From Chondrilla cf. caribensis (lineage: Eukaryota > Porifera > Demospongiae > Chondrillida > Chondrillidae), in contig OZ026563.1 of assembly GCA_964020155.1 (NCBI GenBank), forward strand, positions 2,753,940 to 2,817,939: a DNA stretch of 64,000 nt, given 5' to 3'. Made by a program: the position numbers and the translations under genes. A model generated the notes under the pieces. That model saw only the letters and a list, made by a program, of their open reading frames with translations, made no database searches and was not told where the DNA came from. Of the stretch, positions 1-13,144 are shown piece by piece. The stretch's first letter is position 1, and every line of letters begins with the position of its first letter.

Positions 1-56
1 TGATAACATTTACGTATCTGAAATAATTATAAGTATAATATCATTTTCCCTTGCAG

Positions 57-2234
57 CAATGTGCCTTGCAGTGTACCTCGTTCACGGATTGTGTGTCCTG
101 TCATACTGACATTAGGGACCAGACTGTTGTTCACATTGGTTCTGATCAGTGCAGTAGTGTTTGCGGGGCAAACACAACAGTTGAGTTGATAGAAGCTCCG
201 CCCAGCTCTGCTACCTACAGTTTGAATGGTGAGTACAGGCTACACCATTTCATAGTAGTTTTGGACAATTATTCAGTTATCATACTAGTCTGGTTCCCAG
301 ACCCAATTTTTGAGGCCATTTTATAGCTTCTGGAAAAGTGGGCCTGGTATCCAGCTTCACTATCCTTGGCTATTGATTGTATTTTACCTTGTGGTTCTCA
401 TATAAAAACAATTACTTCTAATTTCCATTGTTATTCAAATGGCAATGAATGTCAGGTTTGCATGTGAAGCTACTCAGACTGTTGTTGAGAAGGCACTATA
501 TGTGGGTCATTTTAGGCCATGGATGGCTTGTTGCTCACTTGTGAACACGGCTGTTATAACATTAGTTGTGATACTGTTGAAAAGTAATTGTATTGGCATG
601 AAATTGATGTTGCAATTATTGTCGTTGTGTAATTGTTGCCTAATATCATACCTATCTTTAGTTTTAGTCGTGTGATATGCGCATCTAATTAGGAAGAAAG
701 AGTTAAAGCAATTGTTTGAAGGGTTGTTTATCGTATTTTAGCAAATACATATGTACATATCTCTCTTTAGAAAGTGATGACCATCTTATTGTCAATAGTC
801 TATACAGTAATTGTGATAACTGTTAGTATTTGCAACAGTTAACGTGTGGGATTTAGGACATTGCCAACGTGCTTTACTTAAAATGTGACTACTTCCATTA
901 CTGTGTAGTATTGCACATTGTTGATAATCTTTGATATGTTAATCTTATGCAGGAAGCCAAGGACATGAATGTTTTCTAGGGAGTGGCAGCTGTACCACTA
1001 TTCGGTTCTTTGCATTCCGTTTCAGTACTCGAACTTCAACTATAATTCATGTTGCCAATAAACCCTTCAGTAAGCTAGTGGCTATATTGTTGAGTTGATT
1101 ATGTCTACCTTCTTATAACGGTTTGTCCTGTTATGTAGACTGTCAACCTAGTGTAGAACCATGGATGATAGCTGTTCCCATTGTAGTCGGACTACTTTTG
1201 CTTGGCATCATCATTTTGATAGCCATCAAGCTCTTCTTAGTTTTGATGGTAAGTGATGTGTGCTCGGTGATTGATAACATTAGATAGTGTTCAGTTGAAA
1301 CCAGCCATATTATGTTCATGGTTATCACTTTGTGTGTTGTTACTGGCATTTTAGATAGCTTTGAATAATAGTCTGCTCTGTACTTACAGTATATCCTATA
1401 ACTATAATCATCATTCCATCATTGGCTAAATACCCAAATGACACCACAGGCAGTTCAGTTTGGTCTAATATCAATCCTCGATAATACATTATAGGAGTTG
1501 TGCATTAAACAACGAATGTTTCAGTTGATTTTGAATTATAGATCCTATGATATGGCCTGTATCTCGGACCTTTGAGAAGTCATAGTTAGATTTCATAGTT
1601 AGAGTCCATTAGTGGGCATATGAATGCATTATATCATATTATCAGGCGGATATGTATTATTGAAAAAATGTTGGAAGGTAGACTTCTGATCAAAGTGATA
1701 TTGTAGTTCTTAATGCTAACTGACTGAGCTGTGCAAGGCTGTGATAGGCAGAGGAGTAAAGGGTGAAGTGGAAATACGTTATGTTCTGTGCTGTCCCTGT
1801 TTTCATTGAATATGTAAGATATTCGTAGTTTTGGGGAGGGGGGAGGATTTGTTCCACTAGGAGCAAGCATTTAGATAACGATATGTAACAGTTGGAAAAG
1901 ACAATGTACTATTTCCACCTATAGAGAATAACAAGTCATATCCCTTGCTTATACTATTACAATTTTAGAGAATATTTACAATGTGTGTACATTGGAGGGG
2001 ACTTACTGACTGTTTCAACTCTTACAGGATTACCTTGAATATCGAAAGTTTGTAAAGGATGTGAAAGATAATACAGTCGGCAATGTAAGTCCCTCTGCAC
2101 TGCTTACATCACATTAATGAGTACTGTGCTGGACTGATCCATCCCTGTCATCCCATGTATCACAGATGATCAACCCGCTGTATACTGCACCCCAGCAACA
2201 GATTGACAACCCCCTTTATAGAGCTGAGCACTAA
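57..2234 (+). CDS. Integrin beta subunit, C-terminal part (5' end outside window)
   Basis: This is the 3' end of a single-pass adhesion receptor that pairs with an integrin alpha chain and links extracellular matrix to talin and the cytoskeleton. Exons read at 57-228, 953-1069, 1139-1248, 2028-2084 and 2166-2234; all have GT-AG borders and phases that join. The first two encode a cysteine-rich membrane-proximal ectodomain resembling the integrin beta-tail region. The third encodes a hydrophobic membrane segment (starting WMIAVPIVVGLLLLG). The last two encode a short tail with DYLEYRKF in place of the usual HDRREFxKF, followed by two NPLY motifs, the talin/kindlin-type NPxY sites. Stop TAA at 2232. 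The beta-I domain and EGF repeats lie upstream of the window. The tail architecture makes the family call strong; the paralogue is not assignable. Confidence 0.9.
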
Positions 2235-2266
2235 TACAATATTTTAGTTCACTCTTCGCATTCACG

Positions 2267-2272
2267 AATAAA
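2267..2272 (+). terminator. Polyadenylation signal of the integrin beta gene
   Basis: An AATAAA hexamer lies 33 bp after the integrin stop codon, a normal place for a short 3' UTR. No other canonical hexamer is closer. Confidence 0.6.
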
Positions 2273-3108
2273 CATCAATTGTTTATCCAGTTATGTAGAT
2301 AGACTTGTATGAATACTATTAGCATAATAGTGCAATCATAACTTTCATCATTTGTATTATAATTATCACATTATGCATAGTGTATGCATCTCTATTTGTA
2401 TGAAATTATTACATATAACATTATGTACCTAAAAAGATACATTATTTAAGTAAAGTACTATTGATCCTCTCCGGATCCCATGCATATTAATACAGCTATA
2501 TATAATATATAGTCATCATCGGTCATAACATAGGCCAAACAGCCCTTGACCTCAGCTTAAAATAATCAATTGCAATATAATATTGGAGCAATATATTATA
2601 ACAGTATAACATGATTAAATATGTACAGTGGACATCAGTTACATGTCAGTCACATCACCGCATGATTATGCTACGTAGCAAAGTTAACGGGTGAAGGGTT
2701 ACTGAGCAGTGTCTAACTGCCCATCGTATAACACAGTACTTTTGCAATGTAGACAAGGCTTGTAGCTGCGAGCAAGGGGCCATAGACAGTGAATTTCAGG
2801 TCACGTCCACGCTGAAACATCCGGCACTGACAAATAAGCCCTAGGTCGGAGTACCCGCAATGACTACATTTTTGTGATGGATAGGTTTATAGTCGGTCGA
2901 CACTGTGGATGTTAATTGCTCTTATCAAGAACTATTCATCACTTCGCAGGTCAACACCCGATTGCGTATAATTCACATCTCATCACTGAGCCACGCGTAA
3001 GGGGTAAATCCTATAATTACAAGTAGGCTGGTACGGGAAGAAAAAGGCGCCATTTACAGCTAACTGGTCTAGTGACATTGTGTACTTGTACGCTCGTTGG
3101 AGCCGAAA
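2273..3108. other. Spacer between integrin beta and HP1 genes
   Basis: AT-rich sequence without a convincing reading frame on either strand. The right third, about 2650-3108, is less AT-rich and should hold the promoter and 5' UTR of the HP1 gene. No TATA box, repeat or RNA gene was recognised. Confidence 0.5.
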
Positions 3109-3876
3109 ATGCCGAAAATTAGGGCCAAAAAGATAAAGTCAAGGAAAATTAAAGAAGATGATAGCGATGAGGGTGTGTATACAGTGGAGAAAATAATGGA
3201 GAAAAAGCTTAAGAAGGGCAGAGTGATGTATTTAATTAAATGGGAAGGGTATTCCAACCAACACAATACTTGGGAATGGGAGGAAGACTGCAACTGTCCC
3301 GAACTTATCGAACAATTTGAAAAGGATCGGAAGCTTGAGAAGACAAAAGGAGCAGATTTGATTTTGTCCAATAAGAAAGAACGTCCATCTCCTAAATTAC
3401 ATGCAGACTCTACGAACACTCTGCAAGATGAGAAAGGTACGAGTGGGAATCACACTCGGTCTGATCCAGCCCCCATGCCGCCAAAGAAAACTGGTTTTGA
3501 ACGAGGTTTGGAACCTGAAAAAATTCTAGGAGCAACTGAACAGAATGGGAAGCTGATTTTTCTGATAAAATGGTACGTTCTACATTTTGTGATTCGAGGC
3601 TCGACCATTTTCCCTCTCATCCGTAATGAAAACCATAACATTTATAAATGCTGGTATCCATCATAGTATCCATATTTCCATTAGTAATCATGTATTTGTA
3701 TCATAAATACATGATATCATGTTCATTCTAGGAAGAACTGCGAAGAGGAAGATTTAGTGTTTGCTGAAGATGCAAATGTGAAGTGCCCACAGGTTGTTAT
3801 AGCATTCTATGAGAGTAAATTAACATGGAGAAAAGCTACAAGTGAAACAGAGACATCTGTTGATGAAGGACCTTAA
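3109..3876 (+). CDS. HP1/CBX heterochromatin protein (chromodomain plus chromoshadow domain)
   Basis: A nuclear chromatin protein that reads H3K9 methylation. Exons at 3109-3572 and 3732-3876 join as TG|G to give about 202 residues, close to animal HP1 (180-210). The chromodomain spans about residues 22-75 ([12 protein letters not shown] through [19 protein letters not shown]). Y24, W45 and Y48 occupy the three aromatic-cage positions that bind methyl-lysine. A charged linker follows, then a chromoshadow domain from about residue 128 ([14 protein letters not shown]) through [12 protein letters not shown], which in HP1 proteins dimerises and binds PxVxL partners. The only intron cuts the chromoshadow domain just before its conserved tryptophan. 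The start is the first in-frame ATG, with A at -3. It corresponds to the CBX1/3/5 group; orthology to one member cannot be set. Confidence 0.93.
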
Positions 3877-5295
3877 ATCACTGTTATTTAGTTCTTTCAC
3901 AGATTATATAGTTGACCACTGTTTGTTTTTACTATGCACGTGTACTTGTTACCCTGTGTCCGTGTACCATGTCTGTATTCTTGGACTTAATATAGATGTA
4001 CCATTATTATGTTATTTTCCAACTCTGTTATTTTAAGACATATACTTATATCCGAAGATGGTAAGGTGTTTTTGTAGTCCTCGGTGTTAGTATCAGAGTG
4101 TTGATTCAGACAGATTATTTACATACCAACCCAGCTATATAAAATCCTGCTTAATCGTTTGTCCAACAATCAATAGAATTTGAAATACATTTATAAACAG
4201 GAATAATACAATTTGAACTGCACCTTGTCAATTGGAGAAGATTTAGTAAATATGAAATATTTAAGAAGCAATTTATTGGTAACAATTCACTTTCAGTACA
4301 TACTGCTTGACATCCTCTTGTAAAACTAGAGCACAAACATGATGGCAATGCAGCACATTCAACTCATGATCAGTAAAATTAGAAATTGAATGACTATAAC
4401 ATTAGGTAGACAATGAGAACTCGATACTCATGCATGGATAATACATAATACTTGAACATAATATAGAAATTTGACATTTTGGCCTTTCATGATCACCTTT
4501 CCACAGTTGAGGGGTGCTATATGCAATGATTACCATGGATGATGCAAAATTACCGAAGAAATTCCTTCAGTTTCAAATAACGATCCAATCTTTGTACTAT
4601 TTTGACTGAATTACTGTATGAAGACAGCTGCCTAATTTGGACAATATTAAAGAATTTCTCATCTTACCAATTGTTAGATTGTATAAAACTTGTTCTGCTA
4701 TAGGAATGTCTCAATTTTGGAGACTTTCCTGAGCTATTTCAACCGCCTTGACCCTCTTTCCTTGTATGTATCCCTACTCTGTGCACACAGCATCCATCAC
4801 CAGAAATAACAAATTAGTTGCCACTCTGTACATTAGAAGGCCCACATACTCGACAACAGACAATTTATGTGGTAAGTGCAGTATATGATCATAGGTACTT
4901 GAACAAATGGTATGGAATGATGAACAGCATAACTACTCGAGATAAAATTATGCCATGTACTCAAGTCCATGTATCTATGTCATGTCAAAATGACAGGCCA
5001 ACCGACCATAGAACCTCATTAGCCTGATTAACCATATTCATCAACAGAACAGAAAACACTCTTTTATGCGACATGATATCCCAAGCCTTAAAAAACGACG
5101 TTTCGATGACGAAATCGATGCACTTCAATACATTATTACTCTTAACTATCAATATTAAAACTAGCATGATACAGTACAAGTAGTTTTACATCATCACAAA
5201 AAGTCAAGTAAAATTACGTGTAATAATCCAACAATCCACATACTGTTGGTGCGCGGGTGTACAAAGTCACATATCTCAAAATTCGAGTACAGCGG
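3877..5295. other. Spacer between HP1 and SMIM30-like genes
   Basis: About 1.4 kb of AT-rich sequence between the convergent ends of two genes. It holds only short chance frames. It presumably contains both 3' UTRs. No transposon ends, tandem array or RNA gene was recognised. Confidence 0.45.
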
Positions 5296-5466
5296 TTAAG
5301 AACGATTCAATCTTCTTGAAATGAATCCTAACACTGCACACAAGATGACAACACCCAGAGCTAAGAAAACGACCAGCGCAATTCCATCTCCGACACCAAA
5401 GGCCAATGCCGGAGCAGGCAAAAGAGCCAAAACGAGCAGAAAGACGACAAAGAGAACTTGATTCAT
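5296..5466 (-). CDS. SMIM30: SMIM30-like small integral membrane protein (56 aa)
   Basis: A single-exon micropeptide of 56 residues. It starts MNQVLFVVFLLVLALLPA, a classic signal peptide ending near ALA. A short luminal stretch GVGDGIALV leads into a second hydrophobic segment, then a basic tail SRRLNRS. This matches what is known of SMIM30 (about 59 aa): signal peptide, a GDAIALLLG-like motif entering one membrane helix, then a Cys-containing helix end and basic tail. SMIM30 is an endoplasmic reticulum/membrane micropeptide; its exact role is still debated. The ATG at 5466 is the first in frame. The gene is divergent from DNAAF5, with 151 bp between start codons. The match rests on a short sequence, so orthology is likely but not certain. 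Confidence 0.7.
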   Translation of the reverse strand: MNQVLFVVFLLVLALLPAPALAFGVGDGIALVVFLALGVVILCAVLGFISRRLNRS

Positions 5467-5617
5467 TTCTTCTTCCAACTATATCACGTGGCAAGTATCA
5501 TGTGCTTGCATCATGACCTTCTCGGGCAACGCCTACTTCCTCGAAAGAACGCCACTGCACGCGAATTCGTCAGCTAGTCTAGCTAGCCAGACCGTAACTG
5601 TGGACTGACAGCGGGAA
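5467..5617. promoter_or_regulatory. Divergent promoter region of SMIM30 and DNAAF5
   Basis: Only 151 bp separate the two divergent start codons, so both 5' UTRs and the core promoter elements must sit in or overlap this interval. No TATA box is evident. The region is less AT-rich than the flanking introns. The inference rests on gene positions only. Confidence 0.55.
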
Positions 5618-8600
5618 ATGGCCACCGAATTTGAAAAAAATCCACATGTGGGGGTAATCATGCGCTGTAATGAATTATAGCTATTCATTGCACAGCGGTG
5701 TGATCACTTTAACGTTTCTAATTGCTTTTTTTAGAATGTAAACCGCTTACTGAGCTGCTTGGAGGATCAAAACCGAGCTGTTAGGAGAAAGTCTTTGCAA
5801 GAATTGCTCCACTATTTCAAGGATACATCTATCAGGCACGATGATGTAGAAATCATAGATGTTATAAAGTCAGTTCTGAAGGTTTTATTCGACTCCTCTG
5901 AAAAGTGTCGGGAAATGGCTATTACTTTATCATCCGAGTGAGTTTTCTTGGTGCCATCAGCACCGTTCACCTGGTCCACATATACTTGATACTGATGTAC
6001 TACTATTACTGATTCTGATACTATACTGAGATGTAAATTACCTTAGTAGAGTTATCTTTTAACATAACCTTTTCCTATGTTCATGGATAGGCTGCTTCGA
6101 GTGGCAAGAGATGGAGAAACACATCTTCCTTTTGTTATGCCGGTGTTAGTGGCTCGTTTAGGCCAGGGGGAGATCACGGAACCGTCAGAAGAGTTGCGTT
6201 TGGAGCTAGTGAAGCTCATTAGAGAAATGCTGGACTCCTATGGTACAAAGATGACTCCTTACATTGGAGATATGATGCTTGTACTACAAAGAACCACTGT
6301 TGATCCCTATCCTGATGTGAAGAAGGTGTGCTTATATGTTGACTGTGCTCCATCATAAGAATGTAGTTACATGGGACTTCTGAAGATCTTTGGTCGTATG
6401 ATGTTATTGGGTTGATATTGAACTGAGGGGTATGTCATTAGTAGCCTACACCAGGTATGTGCTAGCAAATGTAGTGTAACAGCTGAAAGCCTTCCTATCT
6501 TTGGCTTATTGATAGGTATTACTTGCTAACAGTGTGTGTTACATATACAGTCACTCTCTTTATGACAACAGTTCTTCAAAAACAGCCTCTTTATACCATG
6601 GCTTGTGGAAACATAATATGCCTTCACACACAGTACTTGTACATGTGTTGGTTGTGTTTCTTTATAGTTGTAGGAATATTGTTTAACACGTCTATAGTGA
6701 TACCCAAACAATTCTTTTCACAAATTAATCATTCGTGCAACGTTTCACCCATCACGGGCTTCTTCAGGCACATACAATACAAAACTCAAATCATTGGCTC
6801 ATTGGTATTGGCTATGTGCCTGAAGAAGCCCGTGATGGGTGAAACGTTGCACGAATGATTAATTTGTGAAAAGAATTGTTTGAATATCGCTATAAACGTG
6901 TTCAACAATAGTCCTACAACTATAAAGAAACACAGTCCTTGTATTGGTTATAGCAATAAATTGGCATAGTAACAGTATAGTGAGGAACCTGGGTGATGTC
7001 ATAGACATTTGACAGCATATGAGATGTACGTAGGAGTGTGCTTGACATCCTCTGCAAGATGTGCTGCTATCAGTGGTAAATATCTTTAATACGTATGTCT
7101 TTCTCTGTAGATCAGTGCTGAATGCATTATAAAACTTGCAGAAACATGTCCACAAGTATTCTATCATCAAGGTGAATGCCTTGTGAAGCCCTTGCTTCAA
7201 GGAATATGTCATCAGCATTCCAAAGTCCGTATGACTTGCCTTAAGGTGAATGTCTCCCATTGTTCAACATACGTAATTACACATCAAGTCTGCATTTCAA
7301 GACCTTTGGGTATAGTGTGGTATCACTGTTAGGTTGGACAATGACAGAGTCCTTAGTGTATGTGTATATTGTATCTATATTTTCTATGTTGAATTTCAAG
7401 GTTATTATGCAGTGCAGTGCAGCAAACACCCTGGATTCATGCTGCATATTGACTGACTGCCTTACCTCTCAAGGTTCAAGCCTGCATTTAGTATAGTCTC
7501 CTACCCATCTGATATTGTTTGTGGTTGCACATTGTTCTGAAAATGATGCAAAAACCTGATTTTCCCTGCATGTGTGCTGTGCAGAGACATGTCGGAAAGT
7601 GGTATGGCGTGAGACTGTAATGTTTGTTTTAATGTAATTTTGTTTATCTTGTTTTGAAGCCATAGAGTTGTACAATGTACTCAATTCATGTCATTCATTT
7701 CAACCATGCTATCCCATTGACCAAAGCTGGAACTGGACTCATTGTCTGTGTGAGACCAGTACCTCATGGTTCATATACGTAATATGCATTCTATGCTATG
7801 TATCTCAGTACACCACATCTGTGTTCGTTTGTGTATCATTTCTGTGCGACTATCCAGTTGTTTATCAACTACATCATTCTGATGACCTCTGTTGGGTTTG
7901 TAGTCTCTGGGAAGCGTTATCCAGCATGTTCAAAACAGTGCTTTAGATGGAGCCCTTCCAGTATTGGCTAAAAAAACTTACGATGGTAATGTGGAAGTGA
8001 GAAAGTGTCTCATAAATGTCACTGGGAACTGGTTGATGTCTTTGGTGGATCGGTGAGTTCTGTTGGTTATGTGTATGTCTGAATATGACAATAGTAAGAC
8101 CTGGCATAGTCATATAATATTATTATTGTTTTATTAGGCATAAGTGATGGACATTGAGTGATCGTTGGACGTGTGTATGTACGTATGTAAAGTACACAGC
8201 ACTGTGTGTTGGTGGGAATGTATCATATAACTTGTTCAATTATTATCAATGACTAGATTGTAACCTCCCGTGGGTTGGCAATATTCTTTGCAGTACTACT
8301 TCATGTTTGCTTTGAATATTGGCAACAAACTAAAGTGGAGGGCTATGCTAGGTTACCTCCCTCACGAGAATTTTATACAACGATAGCGAGGTTCAATTAT
8401 TATTACTATTATTATGGGATATATCACCTGAGAATTATCCCAGCAGCATTTTCAAATGGGTTAAAAGTTAGTAGATTAACCCAATGCTTGGCGAATCTTA
8501 GATCTCTGGTACTGTACATAGATATGCATGTGTGTACATATCTACAAGAGACTCTTGAGACCACCACGTATGTCTTGCCTCTACAATCCTTAACTTCAGT

Positions 8601-11600
8601 CCACATACCTCTCATGTTTAGGTATTCTTACCAGTGGAAGCTGATTCCACTTTTACTGTGTTGCCTGTCTGATGATGTGGAAGAATTGAGAAAATCTACT
8701 TGGGAGATTTGGGGACAGGTAACCGGTCTTAAGTGCCAAATATAGACTGCAGTTCAGACTCACACTTTCTGTGTACGTTGAAACTCTATTGCATGTATCT
8801 AGGTTGGTAAGAAATTTGAGCAAGAAAACGAAGAGGATTTAAAAGACCAAATGGATTTTCCCGAGGCTGTATCATTACCAAATGACTTAGGTGAAAGATT
8901 TATTGCATTGAAATGAAGTAAAAGTGAATGTTAGCATTTAAACTTGTAATTGTGTATGTTTTTACGGCAGATTTTGGACGACCTGGACTTGGATGTCGTG
9001 TAATAGTACAAAGAAACTTCCATAAAATCTTGCCACCACTGCTGAAAGACTTGTGTGACTGGTCCTTGAAAAGTCGATTGAAAGTTAGTATATGCCAAGT
9101 TTTCTCAGCATTCTCTTTTTTTGAAAGATACCTTTACACCAATGGCTATCATAGGCCTCTCAACTTCTATTCCACCTATTGTACCACTTGGAAGGGCACA
9201 TCACTCAAAGTTTACAACTTCTTCTTGGAGGACTGTATGGAGGGTGTGCTGACGAGGAATTGGAGATAGTTCACAATGTAAGGACCCTTGTTCAGTTGAG
9301 CATCACACTATGGGAAACTGTTGTATTTTGGACCATACCAGGGTTTGCTATTTGAATGTGTCTACATTTAATGAACTTAAAACAGGACCAATACTAAAAT
9401 AGTTACAGCCAGTCAGTCACTCCATACACATGGGAACTAAAGAATGAAGAGTATTTTTGTATTTCTTTGTTTATAAGCATGCGTTATGACTTTCTTTTCA
9501 CAGTCAACAAAGTGTGCAAATATTGTGGGATTTTATGTGCCAGTAGAGATATGGAGCGATCTTGTTTTGTCTGCTGTGAGGACATCATCTGGATGTGGTA
9601 AACAAGGAGGAAGTGTGGAAAGTTCTGTGGCTGTTGGTCCCAATCATTGCACAGGCTGTCTTCGCTGCATCAGTGGTGTTATCCAGGGAGCCTCAGGGGA
9701 AAGGCTCTTCACCTGTCTAAGAGTAAGCCTTTGCATATGACAAACAATAAGTCTGTAATGTAGAGTGTGTGGTGATGTACTTTATGTGTATGTATGTTGT
9801 ATGGTCCTTCTACATGTGTGAAATGGTATGTGATTGCTCCCATACTTACCAGTATGTTCATGAGTGTTAGCCACTTCTGAATGCTCATGTATGCCTACAG
9901 TGAGGCCAAACGGGGATGATGTGGGAACTGTATACTATTTTATTGATACTCACTCAGACCTCTTTGCAACATCACCCTGGTTTCAGTCCCGAGGAAATAG
10001 AAAGGAGGCATAACAACCTTAACGGTGACAAACACTGTGACACTTCATTACAGTCAGATCTCTTTGCAATATCCCCTTGGCCCCTCACTTTCCTTGCCAT
10101 TATAACCAATTTGCTGTTGTAACCTGCGGTCATGGTGTAAGTAGTACATCTGTGCCCACAAAACATGTTGTTATATAGAGACCATCATTATAAATAGTGC
10201 TGTTGTGAAGATATCTGGCTGCAATACCTTGAAAGTGTCCAAGGTTCATTATGTACACACATACGTATTGGTACATGTTTAATGCCTTGTGAGACATTAT
10301 TATTTTGAATTGCAAGAAAAAGGATTTAGAACTCAGTTTGTCACAGTGACGTTCATGCTCATTTATTTGTATATGGGGACACTATTGACTTACTACGGTA
10401 ACAGTAACAGGGGGCTTATTTAGACTAAGTTGTGTATATTTGTCCCTTTATTTTTGGTTTCCTTGTAGAGTATAGTAAAGTGTTTGGGGGAACAAGAACT
10501 CGTTCAAACAAATCATGTCCCTGTTCTAAAGGGTGTCTTGTGTTGTGTAAGGAACATTTTGCAGAAGAAGCTTCCAAATGACCATGAAAATGTTAAAGAC
10601 CTGTTTCTCATATTGCTGAGACTGTCTTCGGTGGAAATGGAAAATCATTGGCAAAAACAGGTACATGCTGTAAAGTAATATCATTACACTGCTTGTTATT
10701 ACATACACTACCCTAGACAGAGGAGGAATGTTTTATGAGCACTCATATTTAGCAGTTGTAAATTTATTTCAACTTATTAGTTGTTACTAGTGTACAAAAT
10801 GTAGTGTATAATTATAGTATGTGCACACAATGAATTTTTATTTTATAACATGTACTGTAATATTGTAAGAGGCTGTATTTTTCAGACAGTTGTGTACTGT
10901 TGTGTAAGCATGTACTGCTTTATATGTGTGAGTGTGTACGAAATTGTAGGTTCAAGATGCTTTGTTGGAGCTGTGTATGTGTGCAGGTCACCATGATACG
11001 TCAGAGCTGTATAGAGAATATGGCAAGGAAATCCTCCAACCGATGATAGTGAGTGTGTGGGTGGGTTGATGTCTGTATGGAGATATGGGTATGCTTGTGT
11101 GAGTGAGTGTGGTAACACCCATCGTGATTAGAAGTGTGGAATATATACAGTCTTTTTGTTGTAGGATAAGTGTGATTTGTGGACGCCAGCCACTCCGGAC
11201 TGCCTCGTGTTCACCAGTTTCCTAAAACACGGTGGCACGGCTGCAATTTCATTCTGTGGGGAAATTGTGCCTGTGTTCTGTTCAGCTCTGAACCCAGACA
11301 ACAATGTAGAACTACACCTTCAGTAAGATCCCTGTAGTGTTCTTGATTGCCAACCAGGCTTACAGTGTACATTCTTTTATGTGTAGTTTTATTGTACTCT
11401 TGATTGAGTTCTTATGGTCGGTAAAGGAAGCAGACAAGGCTGATTTTCATCAGCATGCAATGTCTATTGTCAAAGACATTGTGATTCCTAACACTGTCTG
11501 GAAAGCCGGTCGGTAGGTTCAGCTGATCTTTGTTCCATCAGACTTCTATATGTGTCTATAATAATAGACGTTTCATGACAACTTGTTTTGTGGGCACAAG

Positions 11601-13144
11601 TGAATCTTACACAATGGATTTTTGTTAATCTACCATTGCCTTATCAGCTAAACCCTTAATCAACCACGAATTTTCAATTTATCCGCCAGACTCATCAATA
11701 CACACATTTTTAAAAAACGAATTATGGTACATTAATGAGTATTCACTGTACTTGACTACAACAGTATATCGGTTGTAACGGTATGAGAAGTGAGGGACCT
11801 GGGTAATGTGGTGAGAGATCTGACTATAATGATGGATCTCAGTGTTTGTAGCTATCATGTTGTCACGACTCCTCCCTGCTCCTCAGGACTGCTTCTGCTC
11901 TTAGAACCTCCATGATGGCATGCTTGCAGACGTTGCTTGATCACTCGCTTTTGCCAGTCAGTTCACTCGAGGTATTGATGGATGCACTGTTGCCCCAGGT
12001 TTTGTCGTGTCTGGACGATTCCAATGAATCTACACGAAAAACATCCTGTCAAGTATTGAGATACCTTTTTCCAATTATGAGCAGTTAGTGTTTCTATAAT
12101 TTTATAATGCAAAGAAATGGAGTGTATACAAAATAGTGTGTTTTAGGAGAGAATTCCCTTTTGGATAAATACCTCATGTCAGGTTAACACTTGATTTATG
12201 GTAATATTTAACCCACATGGGCATTATCAGATAACATTGCATCTAATATTGTTAATCTGACATGCTTTATTCCTCCAAACAAAGATTCTCTTTCAGTGAT
12301 ACATGTTGAATACATTCTGCAGTGACTGTGAGTGGAGTGCACATTATTGTACAAGACATGTTTAGTTTGTTTGTACATATCGTGTGTGCTGTGATTTCCA
12401 TGCTTAGCCTGTGTAGTCCATTTGCTGTATGTACGTAGTTGTGCACACACTGTGGTACATGGTTGCACTTCTTTGTATTGTGGATGATTACACTTCGTCT
12501 TCATGTAGTTGACAAACTGCACACTATTTATTGTGATTTGTTGAAGAGACTTGATGACAGCGTTGAAGACATCAGACTCAGTATGACAGAAACTCTGTTA
12601 GCATTCTTCAGGTGGAGCTGTAGGGTTGTGTCCTGTACTGGAGCTTTCTATTGACTCTGTCCTTTCTTCTTATAGGTCTCTCCCCCAACAGTATGATGCC
12701 TCCTTGTACAAAGCACACTGTGAAGCTCTCTTCTCCTCACTACTCATTCACCTTGATGACCCTAGTGAGAAAATACAGGTTTGGGTTTCCCTGTTATCAG
12801 CTTCTGTACATACAGACTAAACATATTGAGACCAGCTATCAGTGATCCACAAAATCAGTTTTCGTTATCAAAATACTCTACTTTTCAGGAATTGTTTAGT
12901 ACATACTTACACTAATACAGCAAACCAAATGTGTCTCAAAATTGGGCGTATTAAGCACCAATTTGTCCTAAGGGTGTTCAGCTTAGCAGGTTTCTACTGG
13001 TCTTTAGTACTGCTTTAACATTTTTGTGTTGATCTTTCGAAGGAGTCAGTTTTGGCAGTGCTAAAAGAAGCAAGTAGGCTCGATAGAGAATTGCTAAAAG
13101 AACATGTTGAAGATGTTTGCAGCAAGCATAGATCACAAAAGTAA
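5618..13144 (+). CDS. DNAAF5: Dynein axonemal assembly factor 5 (HEAT-repeat protein, HEATR2)
   Basis: A cytoplasmic HEAT-repeat protein that helps pre-assemble outer and inner dynein arms before import into cilia. Exons: 5618-5653, 5735-5937, 6091-6325, 7111-7245, 7904-8052, 8622-8718, 8803-8890, 8971-9083, 9155-9277, 9504-9722, 10469-10660, 10950-11048, 11165-11322, 11387-11512, 11887-12083, 12509-12611, 12676-12778, 13043-13144. All phases join, giving about 825 aa (human about 855). Diagnostic stretches are KLIPLLLCCLSDDVEELRKS, QENEEDLKDQMDF, RPGLGCRVIVQRNFHKILPP, LLKRLDDSVEDIRLS and LLIHLDDPSEKIQ, all in the human order. HEAT repeats run the whole length. Exon 1 encodes only 12 residues (MATEFEKNPHVG), so the start is less certain than the rest. 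Intron 3 contains a long foldback element. Its presence implies motile cilia or flagella in the organism. Confidence 0.95.
6653..6934. repeat. Foldback element with ~122-bp arms in DNAAF5 intron 3
   Basis: Positions 6653-6774 and about 6813-6934 are inverted copies with roughly seven mismatches, separated by a loop of about 38 bp. There is no coding capacity and no clear target duplication. Each arm carries the words CTGAAGAAGCCC and GGGTGAAACGTTGCAC. The RNA would form a very long hairpin inside the intron. Confidence 0.9.

Noticed and set aside
6740..6860. Hammerhead ribozyme in the foldback arms
   Set aside because: CTGAAGA and GAAAC are present, but an extra A precedes stem II and no cleavage site with stems I and III could be drawn. 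It is kept only as a shared-motif observation.
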